DNA of 64,000 bases, from the NCBI GenBank assembly GCA_023953615.1, contig JAMLJH010000002.1, positions 584,592 to 648,591 of the forward strand, in the 5' to 3' direction. The number at the start of each line of letters is the position of its first letter. Position 1 is the stretch's first letter. Source of the stretch: Verrucomicrobiia bacterium. GTDB taxonomy: Bacteria > Verrucomicrobiota > Verrucomicrobiia > Limisphaerales > JADLHS01. The notes beneath the pieces are model-generated. The model did not search any database. It saw only the letters and a list, made by a program, of their open reading frames with translations, and had not been told where the DNA came from. Position numbers and translations under genes: made by a program. Positions 1 through 8,620 of this stretch are shown here, piece after piece.

Positions 1-198
1 CAGCACAAACGCTCCGAGGCCGCCGAGAATGGATGCGAGCGGTTCGAGCCAGTTGGACGCGTCTTGTGCCGTTCCTCTCGCAAGACCATCCCAAAGCCAC
101 CAAATGGAAAAGGCAAAGGAAGCGGCGAGAAACAGGGCTCCCTGCCACGGCCAGGCGGTGAGAATGATCTTCCAGCGGGGATTTGGCTTCGGTCGCAT
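1..198 (-). CDS. membrane protein, N-terminal part only (runs off the window)
   Basis: Read on the minus strand from the ATG at 196-198, an open frame continues to the left edge. It starts MRPKPNPRWKIILTAWP, a short basic head, followed by a hydrophobic stretch rich in A, F, W and L (about residues 14-36) that looks like one membrane helix. A short polar loop (DGLARGTAQDASNW) and the beginning of a second hydrophobic segment follow. An in-frame ATG at 247-249 would add 17 residues. Only 66 codons are visible, with no recognisable catalytic motif, so the family is unknown. Hydrophobicity and the uninterrupted frame are the only support. Confidence 0.5.
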   Translation of the reverse strand, partial: MRPKPNPRWKIILTAWPWQGALFLAASFAFSIWWLWDGLARGTAQDASNWLEPLASILGGLGAFVL

Positions 199-463
199 CG
201 CCCCAATTCTTGAGGTCAAACCGGCTGAAGCAAGAATCAATTTTACCATGCAAGAGATGGATTGGAATTGATTACCGGCGCCGCGGCGCTGGTATTACGC
301 GGCGACCAAGTCTGGCTTGAAAAATAGGATCGCGCGTTCCCGGACAAGCTGGGCATTTTTCTCGCCGCTGCTGACGAGGTCGTTATGAAATTCGTGGTTG
401 CGCTTTGGGCATGTTCGAAGAATCCGACTCGCCGCGCGCACGCGGATGCGTCACGATGCTTTC

Positions 464-2212
464 ATGCGACTGAAGTTGCGCCTCATCTCGTTGCTGCCAG
501 TTCTGGTGTGGATATCACTATCCGCTACCGGCCAGGTCACGGATTCATGTGACCCGATCCGAACCTTCGCTGACGGCAAACAGCCGTTGCGCGAGATTTT
601 TGTCTCGCCTGTGGGAAACAACTCCACCGGGAATGGCACTCAGGCGAATCCCTACAAAACCATCGGCCGCGCTTTGCAGGGGGTGCAGCCCGGCGATGCC
701 ATTCGGCTGTTGCCCGGCAATCACGTGGCCGGTAATTCGATTGGAAACTTTGCTGGAACGGCGGAGTCGCCTATTTGGATTGGCGGTGTGCCGGGGCAAC
801 CTCGTCCGGTAATCAGTGGCGGCGGCACGGCCATTCAGCTTTCAAAAGTTCGTTACGTGGTTCTGGAAAATCTCGAAGTCAGCGGCGCGACCGCCAATGG
901 CATCAACTGCGATGACGGCGGCGATTACGCAAACAGCAACGCAACACATCACGTCATGTTCCGCAATCTTTACTTTCACGACATCGGCACGGGCGGCAAC
1001 AACGATGGTTTGAAACTTTCGGGCGTGAACGATTACTTCGTGCTCGATTGCGAATTCGCCCGAATGAGCGCGGGAGGCAGCGGCATTGATCACGTGGGGT
1101 GTCATCGCGGGTTGATCGCGCGCTGCGCGTTCACGGACGCGGGCAGCAATTCGATTCAATGCAAGGGCGGCAGTGAAGACCTGGAGATCCGTTGGAATCG
1201 CTTTACCAACGGCGGCGCTCGCGCCATCAACATCGGCGGCTCGACCGGCTTCGAGTATTTCCGTCCACCGCTTGATCCCGCCGGACCGAACTCGGAATCC
1301 CGGAACATTCGGGTGATTGCGAATCTGTTTCGCGGGTCCGAGGCGCCCGTGGCGTTCGTCGGCACGGTCCATTCGCTGGTCGCGAACAACACCATCATCG
1401 AGCCAGCCCGCTGGGTGTTGCGCATTCTGCAGGAGACCGTTTCCAGCGGCGGTTACACGTTTTTGTCCTGTGGCAGCAATCAATTCGTCAACAACCTGAT
1501 TTACTTTGATCGCTCGCAAATCAGCACGTTTGTGAACGTGGGCGCAGATACGGACGCCGCATCGTTCCGGTTTGCGAACAACCTCTGGTATGCGTTCAAT
1601 CAACCCGGCCAATCGCAGCCATCACTGCCCGTGGCGGAAACGAACGGGGTTTATGGACTCGACCCGTTGTTCGCGGATGCGGCTGCGGGGGATTTCGCGG
1701 TCGCGACCAACAGTCCGGCCGCAGCCAAGGGGCAGCGTTTGCCCAAAGTGTGGGCGGACAACCTGGAGCATTGCTACGCCAATCCGCCAAGCATCGGCGC
1801 GTTCGAAGCGAAACCACCGCGTCCGGATCGCGTGGATGCGGATGGTGATTTCATGCCGGATTTGTGGGAGGCGGACAATGGGCTGGACCGTGACGATCCC
1901 AACGACGCCGCGCTTGATGCGGACAATGACGGCTTGAGTAATTTCGCCGAATACCTGGCCGGCACGAACCCCAACGATTCCCAATCAGTATTTGCGTTAC
2001 GCTCGCCGCAACTTGCGGACGGCAGCTTCTTGTTCCGCTACGCAACCGTCCCGGGCCGGACGTATCGCGTGCAAACGCGTGATCCGGTCAGCGTCGCGCC
2101 ATGGATGGATGCCGCCATAACCGATGGGACGGGGGATGACCTTGAGTTTCGCGAATTGGTCTCAACTGCTGCGCGGATGTTTCGGGTGAGAGTTGAACTG
2201 GCCACGGAATAA
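464..2212 (+). CDS. secreted parallel beta-helix protein with calcium-binding (thrombospondin-3-like) C-terminal segment
   Basis: The chosen ATG at 464 gives a clear signal peptide (MRLKLRLISLLPVLVWISLS, then ATGQ); the frame is open further upstream to 398 but adds only an arginine-rich stretch. After IFVSPVGNNSTGNGTQANPYKTI, the classic opening of pectate-lyase-like right-handed beta-helices (DUF1565/NosD-like), there are many short Asn/Gly-rich coils to about residue 450. A segment DADGDFMPDLWEADNGL and DADNDGLSNFAEYLAGTNP follows, with acidic repeats of the thrombospondin type-3/EF-hand-like kind. The last 70 residues carry a PGRTYRVQT motif also found in the protein at 48127. It is probably exported and polysaccharide-related, but no catalytic residues can be assigned. 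Confidence 0.8.
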   Translation: MRLKLRLISLLPVLVWISLSATGQVTDSCDPIRTFADGKQPLREIFVSPVGNNSTGNGTQANPYKTIGRALQGVQPGDAIRLLPGNHVAGNSIGNFAGTAESPIWIGGVPGQPRPVISGGGTAIQLSKVRYVVLENLEVSGATANGINCDDGGDYANSNATHHVMFRNLYFHDIGTGGNNDGLKLSGVNDYFVLDCEFARMSAGGSGIDHVGCHRGLIARCAFTDAGSNSIQCKGGSEDLEIRWNRFTNGGARAINIGGSTGFEYFRPPLDPAGPNSESRNIRVIANLFRGSEAPVAFVGTVHSLVANNTIIEPARWVLRILQETVSSGGYTFLSCGSNQFVNNLIYFDRSQISTFVNVGADTDAASFRFANNLWYAFNQPGQSQPSLPVAETNGVYGLDPLFADAAAGDFAVATNSPAAAKGQRLPKVWADNLEHCYANPPSIGAFEAKPPRPDRVDADGDFMPDLWEADNGLDRDDPNDAALDADNDGLSNFAEYLAGTNPNDSQSVFALRSPQLADGSFLFRYATVPGRTYRVQTRDPVSVAPWMDAAITDGTGDDLEFRELVSTAARMFRVRVELATE

Positions 2213-2306
2213 GCCGGTTGCCGGGCGTTGGGTAATGAAATAATGAAAACCGCAGTGCGTCCGCTTTTTTAATGCAAATCGAGACGCGGGGCGTTAAGTA
2301 ATCGGC

Positions 2307-3449
2307 ATGATGAATTCGACGTGCGCCTTCCGACTGACCGTCATGGCTGCATTGGTTTCCTTGGCCACCGCTTTGCCCACCCGCGCGGATGATTCGCCGC
2401 CGCGCCCGCGAGCGCGTGAGGTGGGAATTATCATCGGCGACCTGCCTACCGGACCGCTGAATGCAATCACGGATGTGTCCGGCGTGCGTGTGGGTCAGGT
2501 CACGATTCGCGAGGGCGAACGCATCAATACGGGCGTCACGGCCATTTTGCCGCACGCGGGAAATGTATTTCAGGATCGGGTGCCGGCAGCCATTTTTGTC
2601 GGGAACGGTTTTGGAAAACTGTTGGGCGTGACGCAGGTGGAGGAATTGGGTGAGTTGGAAACTCCCATTCTGCTGACCGGCACGCTGAGCGTCTGGAAGG
2701 CGGCGGACGCGCTGGTGGATTGGATGCTGCGTCAGCCCGGCATGGAGGCGGTGCGGTCCATCAATCCCGTGGTTGGTGAAACAAATGACGGTTTCCTGAG
2801 CGATATTCGGGCGCGCCCCGTCCGGCCTGAACACGTCGTGCGCGCTTTGGAAACGGCGCAAAGCGGAGCAGTTGCCGAGGGAACGGTTGGCGCCGGCACC
2901 GGCACAACGGCTTTCGGTTTCAAGGGCGGTATCGGTACGAGTTCCCGGCAATTACCTCACGCGCAGGGCGGCTATGTCGTCGGAGTGCTGGTGCAAAGTA
3001 ATTTCGGCGGGGATCTGACGGTGGCGGGAGTAAAGATCGAACCTGAATTGGAAAAGCGGGCGAAAGCCGCGAATCCCGCGGGCGACGGCAGCATCATGAT
3101 GATTGTGGCGACGGATGCGCCGTTGAGCGCGCGAAATTTGAAACGTCTGGCCGCGCGCACCATGGTGGGGTTGGCGCGCACCGGTTCGAGTCTGTCCAAT
3201 GGTTCGGGCGATTACGCGATTGCTTTTTCAACGGCTCCGGAATGTCGTCGGCGCAACGGCGAGAACCAACATGCGGTCGTCGAATTGTCGAATGAAGCGA
3301 TGTCGCCATTATTCCGCGCGGTGGCGGAGGCCACGGAAGAGGCGATTCTCAATTCCCTGTTTTGCGCCACGACGGTCAAAGGTCATCGCGGCACGGCCAA
3401 GGCGTTGCCGGTGGAGCCAGTGCGGGAAATGGTGACGCGCCGGCGGTAG
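2307..3449 (+). CDS. P1 family peptidase (DmpA/L-aminopeptidase-D-esterase type), secreted
   Basis: The 380-residue product has an N-terminal signal sequence ending near LPTRADDSP. The rest matches the self-cleaving N-terminal nucleophile hydrolases of the DmpA/BapA family: GPLNAITDVSGVRVGQVT, INTGVTAILPH, VGAGTGTTAFGFKGGIG and GDGSIMMIVATDAPL. In DmpA the chain autocleaves before a Ser in a Gly-Ser pair; by position the equivalent here is Gly261-Ser262 in GDGSI. Expected activity is release of N-terminal residues from short peptides, in the periplasm. The length agrees with the family (about 350-380). The start at the double ATG is preceded by TAAGTA and a 6-nt gap, which resembles the leaderless arrangement seen at other genes in this window. 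Confidence 0.88.
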   Translation: MMNSTCAFRLTVMAALVSLATALPTRADDSPPRPRAREVGIIIGDLPTGPLNAITDVSGVRVGQVTIREGERINTGVTAILPHAGNVFQDRVPAAIFVGNGFGKLLGVTQVEELGELETPILLTGTLSVWKAADALVDWMLRQPGMEAVRSINPVVGETNDGFLSDIRARPVRPEHVVRALETAQSGAVAEGTVGAGTGTTAFGFKGGIGTSSRQLPHAQGGYVVGVLVQSNFGGDLTVAGVKIEPELEKRAKAANPAGDGSIMMIVATDAPLSARNLKRLAARTMVGLARTGSSLSNGSGDYAIAFSTAPECRRRNGENQHAVVELSNEAMSPLFRAVAEATEEAILNSLFCATTVKGHRGTAKALPVEPVREMVTRRR

Positions 3450-3480
3450 GGATTCGCCGTTGGGGCCTTAAAAACGACCA

Positions 3481-3505
3481 CCCGCAACAGCGTTAGTGTT
3501 GCGGG
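3481..3505 (+). terminator. possible weak terminator hairpin after the P1 peptidase
   Basis: A perfect 9-bp stem (CCCGCAACA / TGTTGCGGG) with a 7-nt loop lies 31 bp downstream of the peptidase stop codon. The T-tract is poor (GTTTTG, some 9 nt further on), so termination is only a possibility. Confidence 0.3.
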
Positions 3506-3645
3506 CGTTCGGCGTTTTGTATTCAGACTTTTGCAAAACCTCCTCGCCAGTAGAGTGGGATATTCCGCGCGACGCCGCGCTCCGGCGATTGCGAAAGATT
3601 TGCGGTGACTTGCGGGAAGCGGGCGCAGGCCGCAAACTCCAATTC

Positions 3646-5055
3646 ATGTGGGACGATACCATTGCCGCCATTGCCACGCCGTTGGGCGAGGGCGGATTGG
3701 CGGTCATTCGGATTTCCGGAAAAACCGCGCTGAGCGTGGCGGATCGCGTGTTTGTGCCGGTTGGCAAAAGTTCGTCCAAACCGAGCGCGGCCCCGAGCCA
3801 CACGATTCAGTACGGTCACGCGATGCGCGCTGGCGCGCGAGTGGACGAAGTGCTTTGCGCGGTGCTGCGCGCGCCGCGCACGTTCACGCGCGAGGACGTG
3901 GTGGAACTCACGTGTCACGGCGGCATTCTGGCGAGCAAAACGGTTCTCGATACCGTGCTCGAATGTGGGGCGCGTTTGGCGCAACCGGGTGAATTCACGC
4001 AGCGCGCTTTTCTCAACGGACGGATTGATCTGGCGCAGGCGGAAGCGGTGGCGGATTTGATTCACGCGCGCACCGGACTGGCTTTGAGCGCGGCCAACGA
4101 GCAGTTGGCGGGCAAGTTGTCGCAACGCATCAATCGGTTGCGCGATGAACTGATGCGCACGCTGGCGCACATCGAGGCGTATCTGGATTTTCCGGAGGAA
4201 GACATTGCGCCGGACACGCACGCACAACTGATCGGGCGTCTGGCGGGCGCAATCGAGTGGGTCACGGAGCTGTTGCGCACCGCACCGGAGGGACAGCTTT
4301 TGCGACGCGGCATTCGGGCGGCGATCATCGGCCGGCCCAACGCCGGCAAATCCAGTTTGCTGAATCAATTGCTGGGGCACGATCGCGCCATCGTTTCCCA
4401 CGTACCGGGAACGACGCGGGACACGATTGAAGAAACGGCGAACGTGCGCGGCATTCCCGTGGTGTTTATTGACACGGCGGGATTGCGCGAGGTGCAGGAT
4501 GAAATCGAGAGCGAAGGGGTGCGACGCAGTCGCGCCGCGTTGGCGCGGGCCGAATTGATTTTACACGTGTTGGATGCCAGCGAGCCGTTGCATGAGGCGG
4601 ATGCACAATTGTTGCGCGAGTTCGCCGGAAAGAATCGGATCGTTATCCGCAACAAAATGGATCTGCCGGCGCAGTTGATTTTACCACCTGCCGTCCGGAG
4701 TCACGCTACTGAGGAAACATCCGTAGAATCCGAGACCACGCCGCTGGTTGATATTTCCAGCAAAACCGGAGCGGGACTGGAGGCGCTGAAAGAAGCGATC
4801 CAAGCTGCGGTTTGGTCGGGACGGGTGACGGCGGAGACGGCTCAGGTGACCATCAACGCGCGGCATGAAGACGCGCTAAAACGCGCGAAGGTGAGTTTGC
4901 AATTGGCATTGGACGCTTTGCGGGCGGAGGCTTCGTTGGAATTTGTAGCCCTGGATTTGCGCCAGGGCATTAACGCGATTGGCGAGATTGTGGGCAAGAC
5001 GACCACGGAAGATTTGTTGGATGCCGTCTTCAGCCAATTCTGCATCGGAAAATAA
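3646..5055 (+). CDS. mnmE: tRNA modification GTPase MnmE (TrmE)
   Basis: The 469-residue protein from ATG 3646 begins DDTIAAIATPLGEGGLAVIR, the standard MnmE start. The frame is open upstream to 3496 but that part is not family-like. The order is an N-terminal tetrahydrofolate-binding domain, a helical domain, and an inserted G domain with G1 GRPNAGKSS (residues 229-237), G3 DTAGL and G4 NKMD. The helical domain then resumes to the C-terminal FCIGK, which carries the catalytic Cys. With MnmG it makes the 5-carboxymethylaminomethyl modification of wobble U34 in tRNA. It stands alone here, convergent with the hydrolase whose stop lies 22 bp away. Confidence 0.96.
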   Translation: MWDDTIAAIATPLGEGGLAVIRISGKTALSVADRVFVPVGKSSSKPSAAPSHTIQYGHAMRAGARVDEVLCAVLRAPRTFTREDVVELTCHGGILASKTVLDTVLECGARLAQPGEFTQRAFLNGRIDLAQAEAVADLIHARTGLALSAANEQLAGKLSQRINRLRDELMRTLAHIEAYLDFPEEDIAPDTHAQLIGRLAGAIEWVTELLRTAPEGQLLRRGIRAAIIGRPNAGKSSLLNQLLGHDRAIVSHVPGTTRDTIEETANVRGIPVVFIDTAGLREVQDEIESEGVRRSRAALARAELILHVLDASEPLHEADAQLLREFAGKNRIVIRNKMDLPAQLILPPAVRSHATEETSVESETTPLVDISSKTGAGLEALKEAIQAAVWSGRVTAETAQVTINARHEDALKRAKVSLQLALDALRAEASLEFVALDLRQGINAIGEIVGKTTTEDLLDAVFSQFCIGK

Positions 5056-5077
5056 TGGCGGCACGGCCGATCGCGAT

Positions 5078-5725
5078 TCAGTGCTGAAACCGGCCTTCCC
5101 GGAGGAACTGGAGCGTTTGCTGGATGACCGTTTTATTCTTCATCATGAACGGATGCGACGTCGGCAGCACCAGATGATCGGCCATGCCCTCCAGTTTGGT
5201 GCGCGCCACGGAGACCTTGCCATCATCTGAACCGGGAATGAGCAGGAAACTGTTGATCCAGTTGATGGAACGGTTGCCGGCGATGATGCCGATTTCCGCG
5301 TCGGGGGTGCCGAGTTGACGCGGCGTTGAATCCGCCAACGTGCCCAGTTCGCTGCCCGCAGGACCGTTGATTTTGCGAAACAACCACCACGAACCCAGGT
5401 GATCCACGATCTCGCTGCCTTGATTGGGCGGCCCCAGCATGACGATGCGGCCGACGTCGGGTTGCGGATGGCGCCCGAGGTAATCGCGAATCAAAATGCC
5501 GCCGAGAGAATGACTGACGAAATGAATGTGGGTGGCCCCGGCGTTGCGCGCGTCCCGCAGCGCCGGGGTGAGCACGGCTTCACTCAGATTGGCGATGGTG
5601 TTGGTGCGGGAGGGATAATCCAGATTCCAGACGCGGTAGCCCGCCTGGATCAGTGCCTTTTCCATCGGGCGCATCGAAGCGCTCGAGCGACACAAACCGT
5701 GGAGCAGAATGACGTGTTCATTCAT
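5078..5725 (-). CDS. alpha/beta-fold hydrolase (lipase/esterase-like)
   Basis: From ATG 5725 the 215-residue product has VILLHGLCRS (oxyanion region), the nucleophile elbow SHSLGG (Ser73), an acidic loop PGSDDGK and a late His in LPTSHPF. This makes a plausible Ser/Asp/His triad of an extracellular-lipase-like hydrolase. The frame stays open to 5926. Residues 47-67 of that longer form (LPATLFCALTALLSLPILA) resemble a signal peptide and could start at TTG 5788, but everything upstream of that is encoded by the interspersed repeat at 5791-5891. The repeat therefore seems to have landed on, or replaced, the original 5' end. The substrate is unknown. The true start is uncertain between 5725 and 5788. 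Confidence 0.78.
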   Translation of the reverse strand: MNEHVILLHGLCRSSASMRPMEKALIQAGYRVWNLDYPSRTNTIANLSEAVLTPALRDARNAGATHIHFVSHSLGGILIRDYLGRHPQPDVGRIVMLGPPNQGSEIVDHLGSWWLFRKINGPAGSELGTLADSTPRQLGTPDAEIGIIAGNRSINWINSFLLIPGSDDGKVSVARTKLEGMADHLVLPTSHPFMMKNKTVIQQTLQFLREGRFQH

Positions 5726-5790
5726 GGGCGCCGCCAAGATGGGGAGCGAAAGCAGCGCGGTCAAAGCGCAAAACAAAGTGGCTGGCAACC

Positions 5791-5891
5791 GACCGAAGCC
5801 CGGCCAGGGCGACCGATGATAGCCCAGGGCAAAGCGCAGCGACGCCCTGGGTTGGCGTTTCACAAAATTTCCCAAGCCCTGAAAGGGCGAT
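5791..5891 (+). repeat. interspersed ~100-bp repeat, copy A (left edge of R-M island)
   Basis: This starts GACCGAAGCCCGG and is nearly identical to 16891-16991, in the same orientation. The first 61 positions differ at only two bases, and the rest has a few changes and one indel. The core is an inverted repeat, CCCAGGGC and GCCCTGGG, separated by a GC-rich spacer. This looks like a REP/MITE-type palindromic element. Its reverse strand is read as the N-terminal part of the long form of the hydrolase frame. Confidence 0.85.
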
Positions 5892-6189
5892 AATAACCAC
5901 GGTTTCTTCGTGAGGTTGAAGAGCATATAGTGATCATCAACCCAGAGCTACCAGCCCGTCCACTCGACGATGACAAGATGCGTAATCATGTTCTGCCTGC
6001 AATGCTCCGACGGTAGGACGCTCCGGGAAACAGGTCAATCGGCAATGATGTTGGTGCTGTGCCGATTGGGTTTCGCTCTGACCGGGCTGGGTTTGTTTTG
6101 GATCGGTGAATCCAGCCCCGATCACATTCGCGTCCGATTCGTGACTTGCGTAAGGCCAGTTTCTGCTTACGCTTCTCGGTAAGCTTTTC
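5892..6189 (+). other. intergenic region with an AP2-gene scrap
   Basis: No complete gene is seen. At 5893-5912 there are 20 bases identical to 16509-16528 inside the AP2-like gene. Read in the same frame they give NNHGFFVRL followed soon by a stop, against YNHGFFVRL in the intact protein, so this looks like a decayed AP2-like fragment. Further right, 6148-6154 and 6166-6172 form a 7-bp hairpin (GCGTAAG / CTTACGC) 18 bp before the small frame at 6190. Nothing else is recognisable. Confidence 0.45.
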
Positions 6190-6324
6190 ATGGGCAAATC
6201 AACGGCGTCAAAAAAATCCAGTTTCGATAATTACGGCCTCAACTTTGAAGCTCAGCTTTGGGCCGCCGCCGATAAAATGCGCGCCGAGCCGCGAAATGCC
6301 GCCGCTGAAAATTTTCAGTCATAA
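6190..6324 (+). pseudogene. 44-codon remnant of an hsdM N-terminus
   Basis: The frame ATG 6190 to TAA 6322-6324 encodes 44 residues. They start MGKSTASKKSSFDNYG and contain LNFEAQLWAAADKMR, which is how many type I methyltransferase subunits (HsdM) begin. The frame then degenerates and stops. The complete hsdM starts at the very next base (TAA then ATG) with a different N-terminus. I read this as the leftover 5' end of a second, replaced hsdM allele. It could also be a translated leader peptide coupled to hsdM. Confidence 0.6.
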
Positions 6325-8613
6325 ATGGACCAAGCCACTCACAACAAAATCGTCTCTTTCATCTGGGGCATTGCCGACGATGTCCTCCGCGACCTATTCG
6401 TTCGCGGCAAATACCGCGATGTTATTTTACCAATGTGCGTCATTCGCCGTCTCGACGCCGTGCTTGAGCCGACAAAAAAGGCGGTGCTCGAAACCAAGGC
6501 CAGGCTCGATAAGTTAAAAATCACCGAGCAGCAGGCCGCGCTTTGCGCTGCCGCCGGGCAATCGTTCTACAACACGTCCAAATTCACCCTGCGCGACCTC
6601 AAATCGCGCGGCAGTCAACAACAGCTTCAGCAGGATTTTCTGGATTACCTCGACGGCTTTTCCTCCAACGTGCAGGACATCCTGACGAATTTCGAGTTCC
6701 GCGACCGCGTGCCGCGTCTGTCCAAGGCCGACGCCCTCGGCACGCTCATCGCCAAGTTTCTCGATCCCGACATGGATCTCAGTCCGCACGGCATTGACAA
6801 CCATGCGATGGGCACGGTCTTCGAGGAACTGGTCCGCAAATTCAACGAGGAAAACAACGAGGAAGCGGGCGAACACTGGACGCCGCGCGATGCCGTGAAG
6901 CTCATGGCCGATCTCATCTTTCTGCCCGTGGCCGACAAGATCAAATCCGGCGGTTACCTGCTTTACGATGGCGCATGCGGCACGGGCGGCATGTTGACCG
7001 TGGCGGAAGAAACCATGCGCGCCCGCGCCAGCGGCAAAAAGGACATCGTCACGCACCTTTACGGCCAGGAAATCAGCCCCGAGACCTACGCCATCTGCAA
7101 GGCCGACATGCTGCTCAAAGGCGAAGGCGAAAACGCCGACCGCATCGTCGGCGGCGCGGAATGGTCCACGCTCGCGCACGACGCCTTTCCCGCGATGGAA
7201 TTTGATTTCATGCTCTCCAATCCGCCCTACGGCAAAAGCTGGAAGAAGGATTTGGAAGCGATGGGCGGCAAGGACGGGATGCGCGACCCGCGTTTCAAGG
7301 TGATGCACGACGGCGAGGAACTTTCCCTCGTCACGCGCTCCAGTGACGGCCAGTTGCTTTTCCTCGCCAATCTGGTGGCCAAGATGAATCACCAGACACC
7401 GCTCGGCAGCCGCATGGCGGAAGTTCACAACGGCTCGTCGCTGTTCACCGGCGACGCCGGACAGGGCGAGAGCAACATCCGCCGCTGGCTCATCGAGAAC
7501 GACTGGCTCGAAGCCATCGTCGCGCTGCCGCTGAACCTGTTCTATAACACCGGCATCGCCACCTATGTCTGGGTAATTTCCAATCGGAAGCAGGGCACGA
7601 AACGCGAAGGCAAGGTGCAGCTCATTGACGCCACGCAATGGTTCAAGCCGCTCCGCAAAAATCTCGGCAAGAAAAACTGCGAACTCGCGCCCGACGACAT
7701 CCAGCGCATCTGCGATACCTACCTCGCGTTCCAGGAAACTGAACAGTCGAAGATTTTTCCGAATAAAGCATTCGGCTATTGGAAAGTGACCGTCGAGCGG
7801 CCCGTGCGATTGCACAGCCAGCTTACGATGAAAGCCATCGAAGCCCTGCGGTTCGCTTCCGGTGACGAAGAGTTGCGCGCGGAGCTTTATGAGGAATTTG
7901 GGGAGGCGTTGTTTGAGGAGTGGCCGGAGGTGCAGGCTGCCGTGGAAAAGTGGCTGGCCGAGCAGTTGGACGGGTCGGACGAATCGGATGAGGACAGCGC
8001 CAAGAAAACCCTGCCGGAGCGCACCCGGAAAAAACTGCTCGATGCGAAGACCTGGGAACGTGACGGACGACTCGTCGAAACCGCTACGGCCTTGCGCCAG
8101 GAACTGGGTGGCGACCTGTTTGAAGACCACAATCTTTTCCGCAACCGTGTGAACGAAGCGTTGGAGAAACTGAAGCTCAAACTCTCCGCCAGCGACCTGA
8201 AACTGATTTTGCGCGCCGTGAGCTGGCGTGTGGAAACCGCTCCGCCCGTGATCGCAAAGGTACGACCGGTCGGACGGGGTCAAGCAAACGCGTTGCATGG
8301 GGTTTACGCAGCAGAAGTGCGCGGCAAGCCCGCGTTGGTGGAATACGAACCCGACTCCGATCTGCGCGACACCGAGCAAGTGCCGCTGCTCGAACCCGGC
8401 GGCATCGAAGCCTTCATCCGTCGCGAAGTGCTGCCCTACACGCCCGATGCGTGGATTGACGAATCCGCCACCAAGATGGGTTACGAGATTTCCTTCACGC
8501 GCCACTTCTACCAACCGCAACCGCTGCGCTCGCTCGACGAAATCAGCGCGGACATCGTGGCCCTGGAAAAGGAAACCGAAGGATTGCTCGGCGAAATCGT
8601 TGGCGCAAAATAA
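6325..8613 (+). CDS. hsdM: type I restriction-modification DNA methyltransferase subunit HsdM
   Basis: The 762-residue N6-adenine methyltransferase subunit opens with an N-terminal helical domain (HNKIVSFIWGIADDVLRDLF). The SAM-binding motif I is DGACGTGG (residues 215-222) and the catalytic motif IV is NPPY (299-302). A long C-terminal region follows, containing SDLRDTEQVPL and MGYEISFTRHFY, typical of this HsdM subgroup. With HsdS it methylates the target sequence; with HsdR added it restricts unmodified DNA. Two oddities sit in the C-terminal part: an acidic EQLDGSDESDE stretch at about 550, nearly repeated at the C-terminus of HsdS, and a stretch at about 645-665 (RPVGRGQANALHG) encoded by a short GC-rich repeat also present at 13333. 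It is the first intact gene of the operon; the next start is 7 bp downstream. Confidence 0.95.
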   Translation: MDQATHNKIVSFIWGIADDVLRDLFVRGKYRDVILPMCVIRRLDAVLEPTKKAVLETKARLDKLKITEQQAALCAAAGQSFYNTSKFTLRDLKSRGSQQQLQQDFLDYLDGFSSNVQDILTNFEFRDRVPRLSKADALGTLIAKFLDPDMDLSPHGIDNHAMGTVFEELVRKFNEENNEEAGEHWTPRDAVKLMADLIFLPVADKIKSGGYLLYDGACGTGGMLTVAEETMRARASGKKDIVTHLYGQEISPETYAICKADMLLKGEGENADRIVGGAEWSTLAHDAFPAMEFDFMLSNPPYGKSWKKDLEAMGGKDGMRDPRFKVMHDGEELSLVTRSSDGQLLFLANLVAKMNHQTPLGSRMAEVHNGSSLFTGDAGQGESNIRRWLIENDWLEAIVALPLNLFYNTGIATYVWVISNRKQGTKREGKVQLIDATQWFKPLRKNLGKKNCELAPDDIQRICDTYLAFQETEQSKIFPNKAFGYWKVTVERPVRLHSQLTMKAIEALRFASGDEELRAELYEEFGEALFEEWPEVQAAVEKWLAEQLDGSDESDEDSAKKTLPERTRKKLLDAKTWERDGRLVETATALRQELGGDLFEDHNLFRNRVNEALEKLKLKLSASDLKLILRAVSWRVETAPPVIAKVRPVGRGQANALHGVYAAEVRGKPALVEYEPDSDLRDTEQVPLLEPGGIEAFIRREVLPYTPDAWIDESATKMGYEISFTRHFYQPQPLRSLDEISADIVALEKETEGLLGEIVGAK
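8264..8279 (+). repeat. 16-bp GC-rich insert shared with 13333-13348
   Basis: GACCGGTCGGACGGGG occurs here inside hsdM, read as RPVGR, and again at 13333-13348 inside the zinc-finger gene, read as DRSDG in another frame. Related GGTCGGACG-type words occur at 7972-7980 and 13181-13189. Confidence 0.6.
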
Positions 8614-8620
8614 GAGCGGG

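Noticed and set aside
5970..6182. A 70-codon plus-strand frame upstream of the R-M operon
   Set aside because: No ribosome-binding site, no family-like sequence, Cys/Arg-rich composition, and it lies in DNA that looks like decayed island edge.
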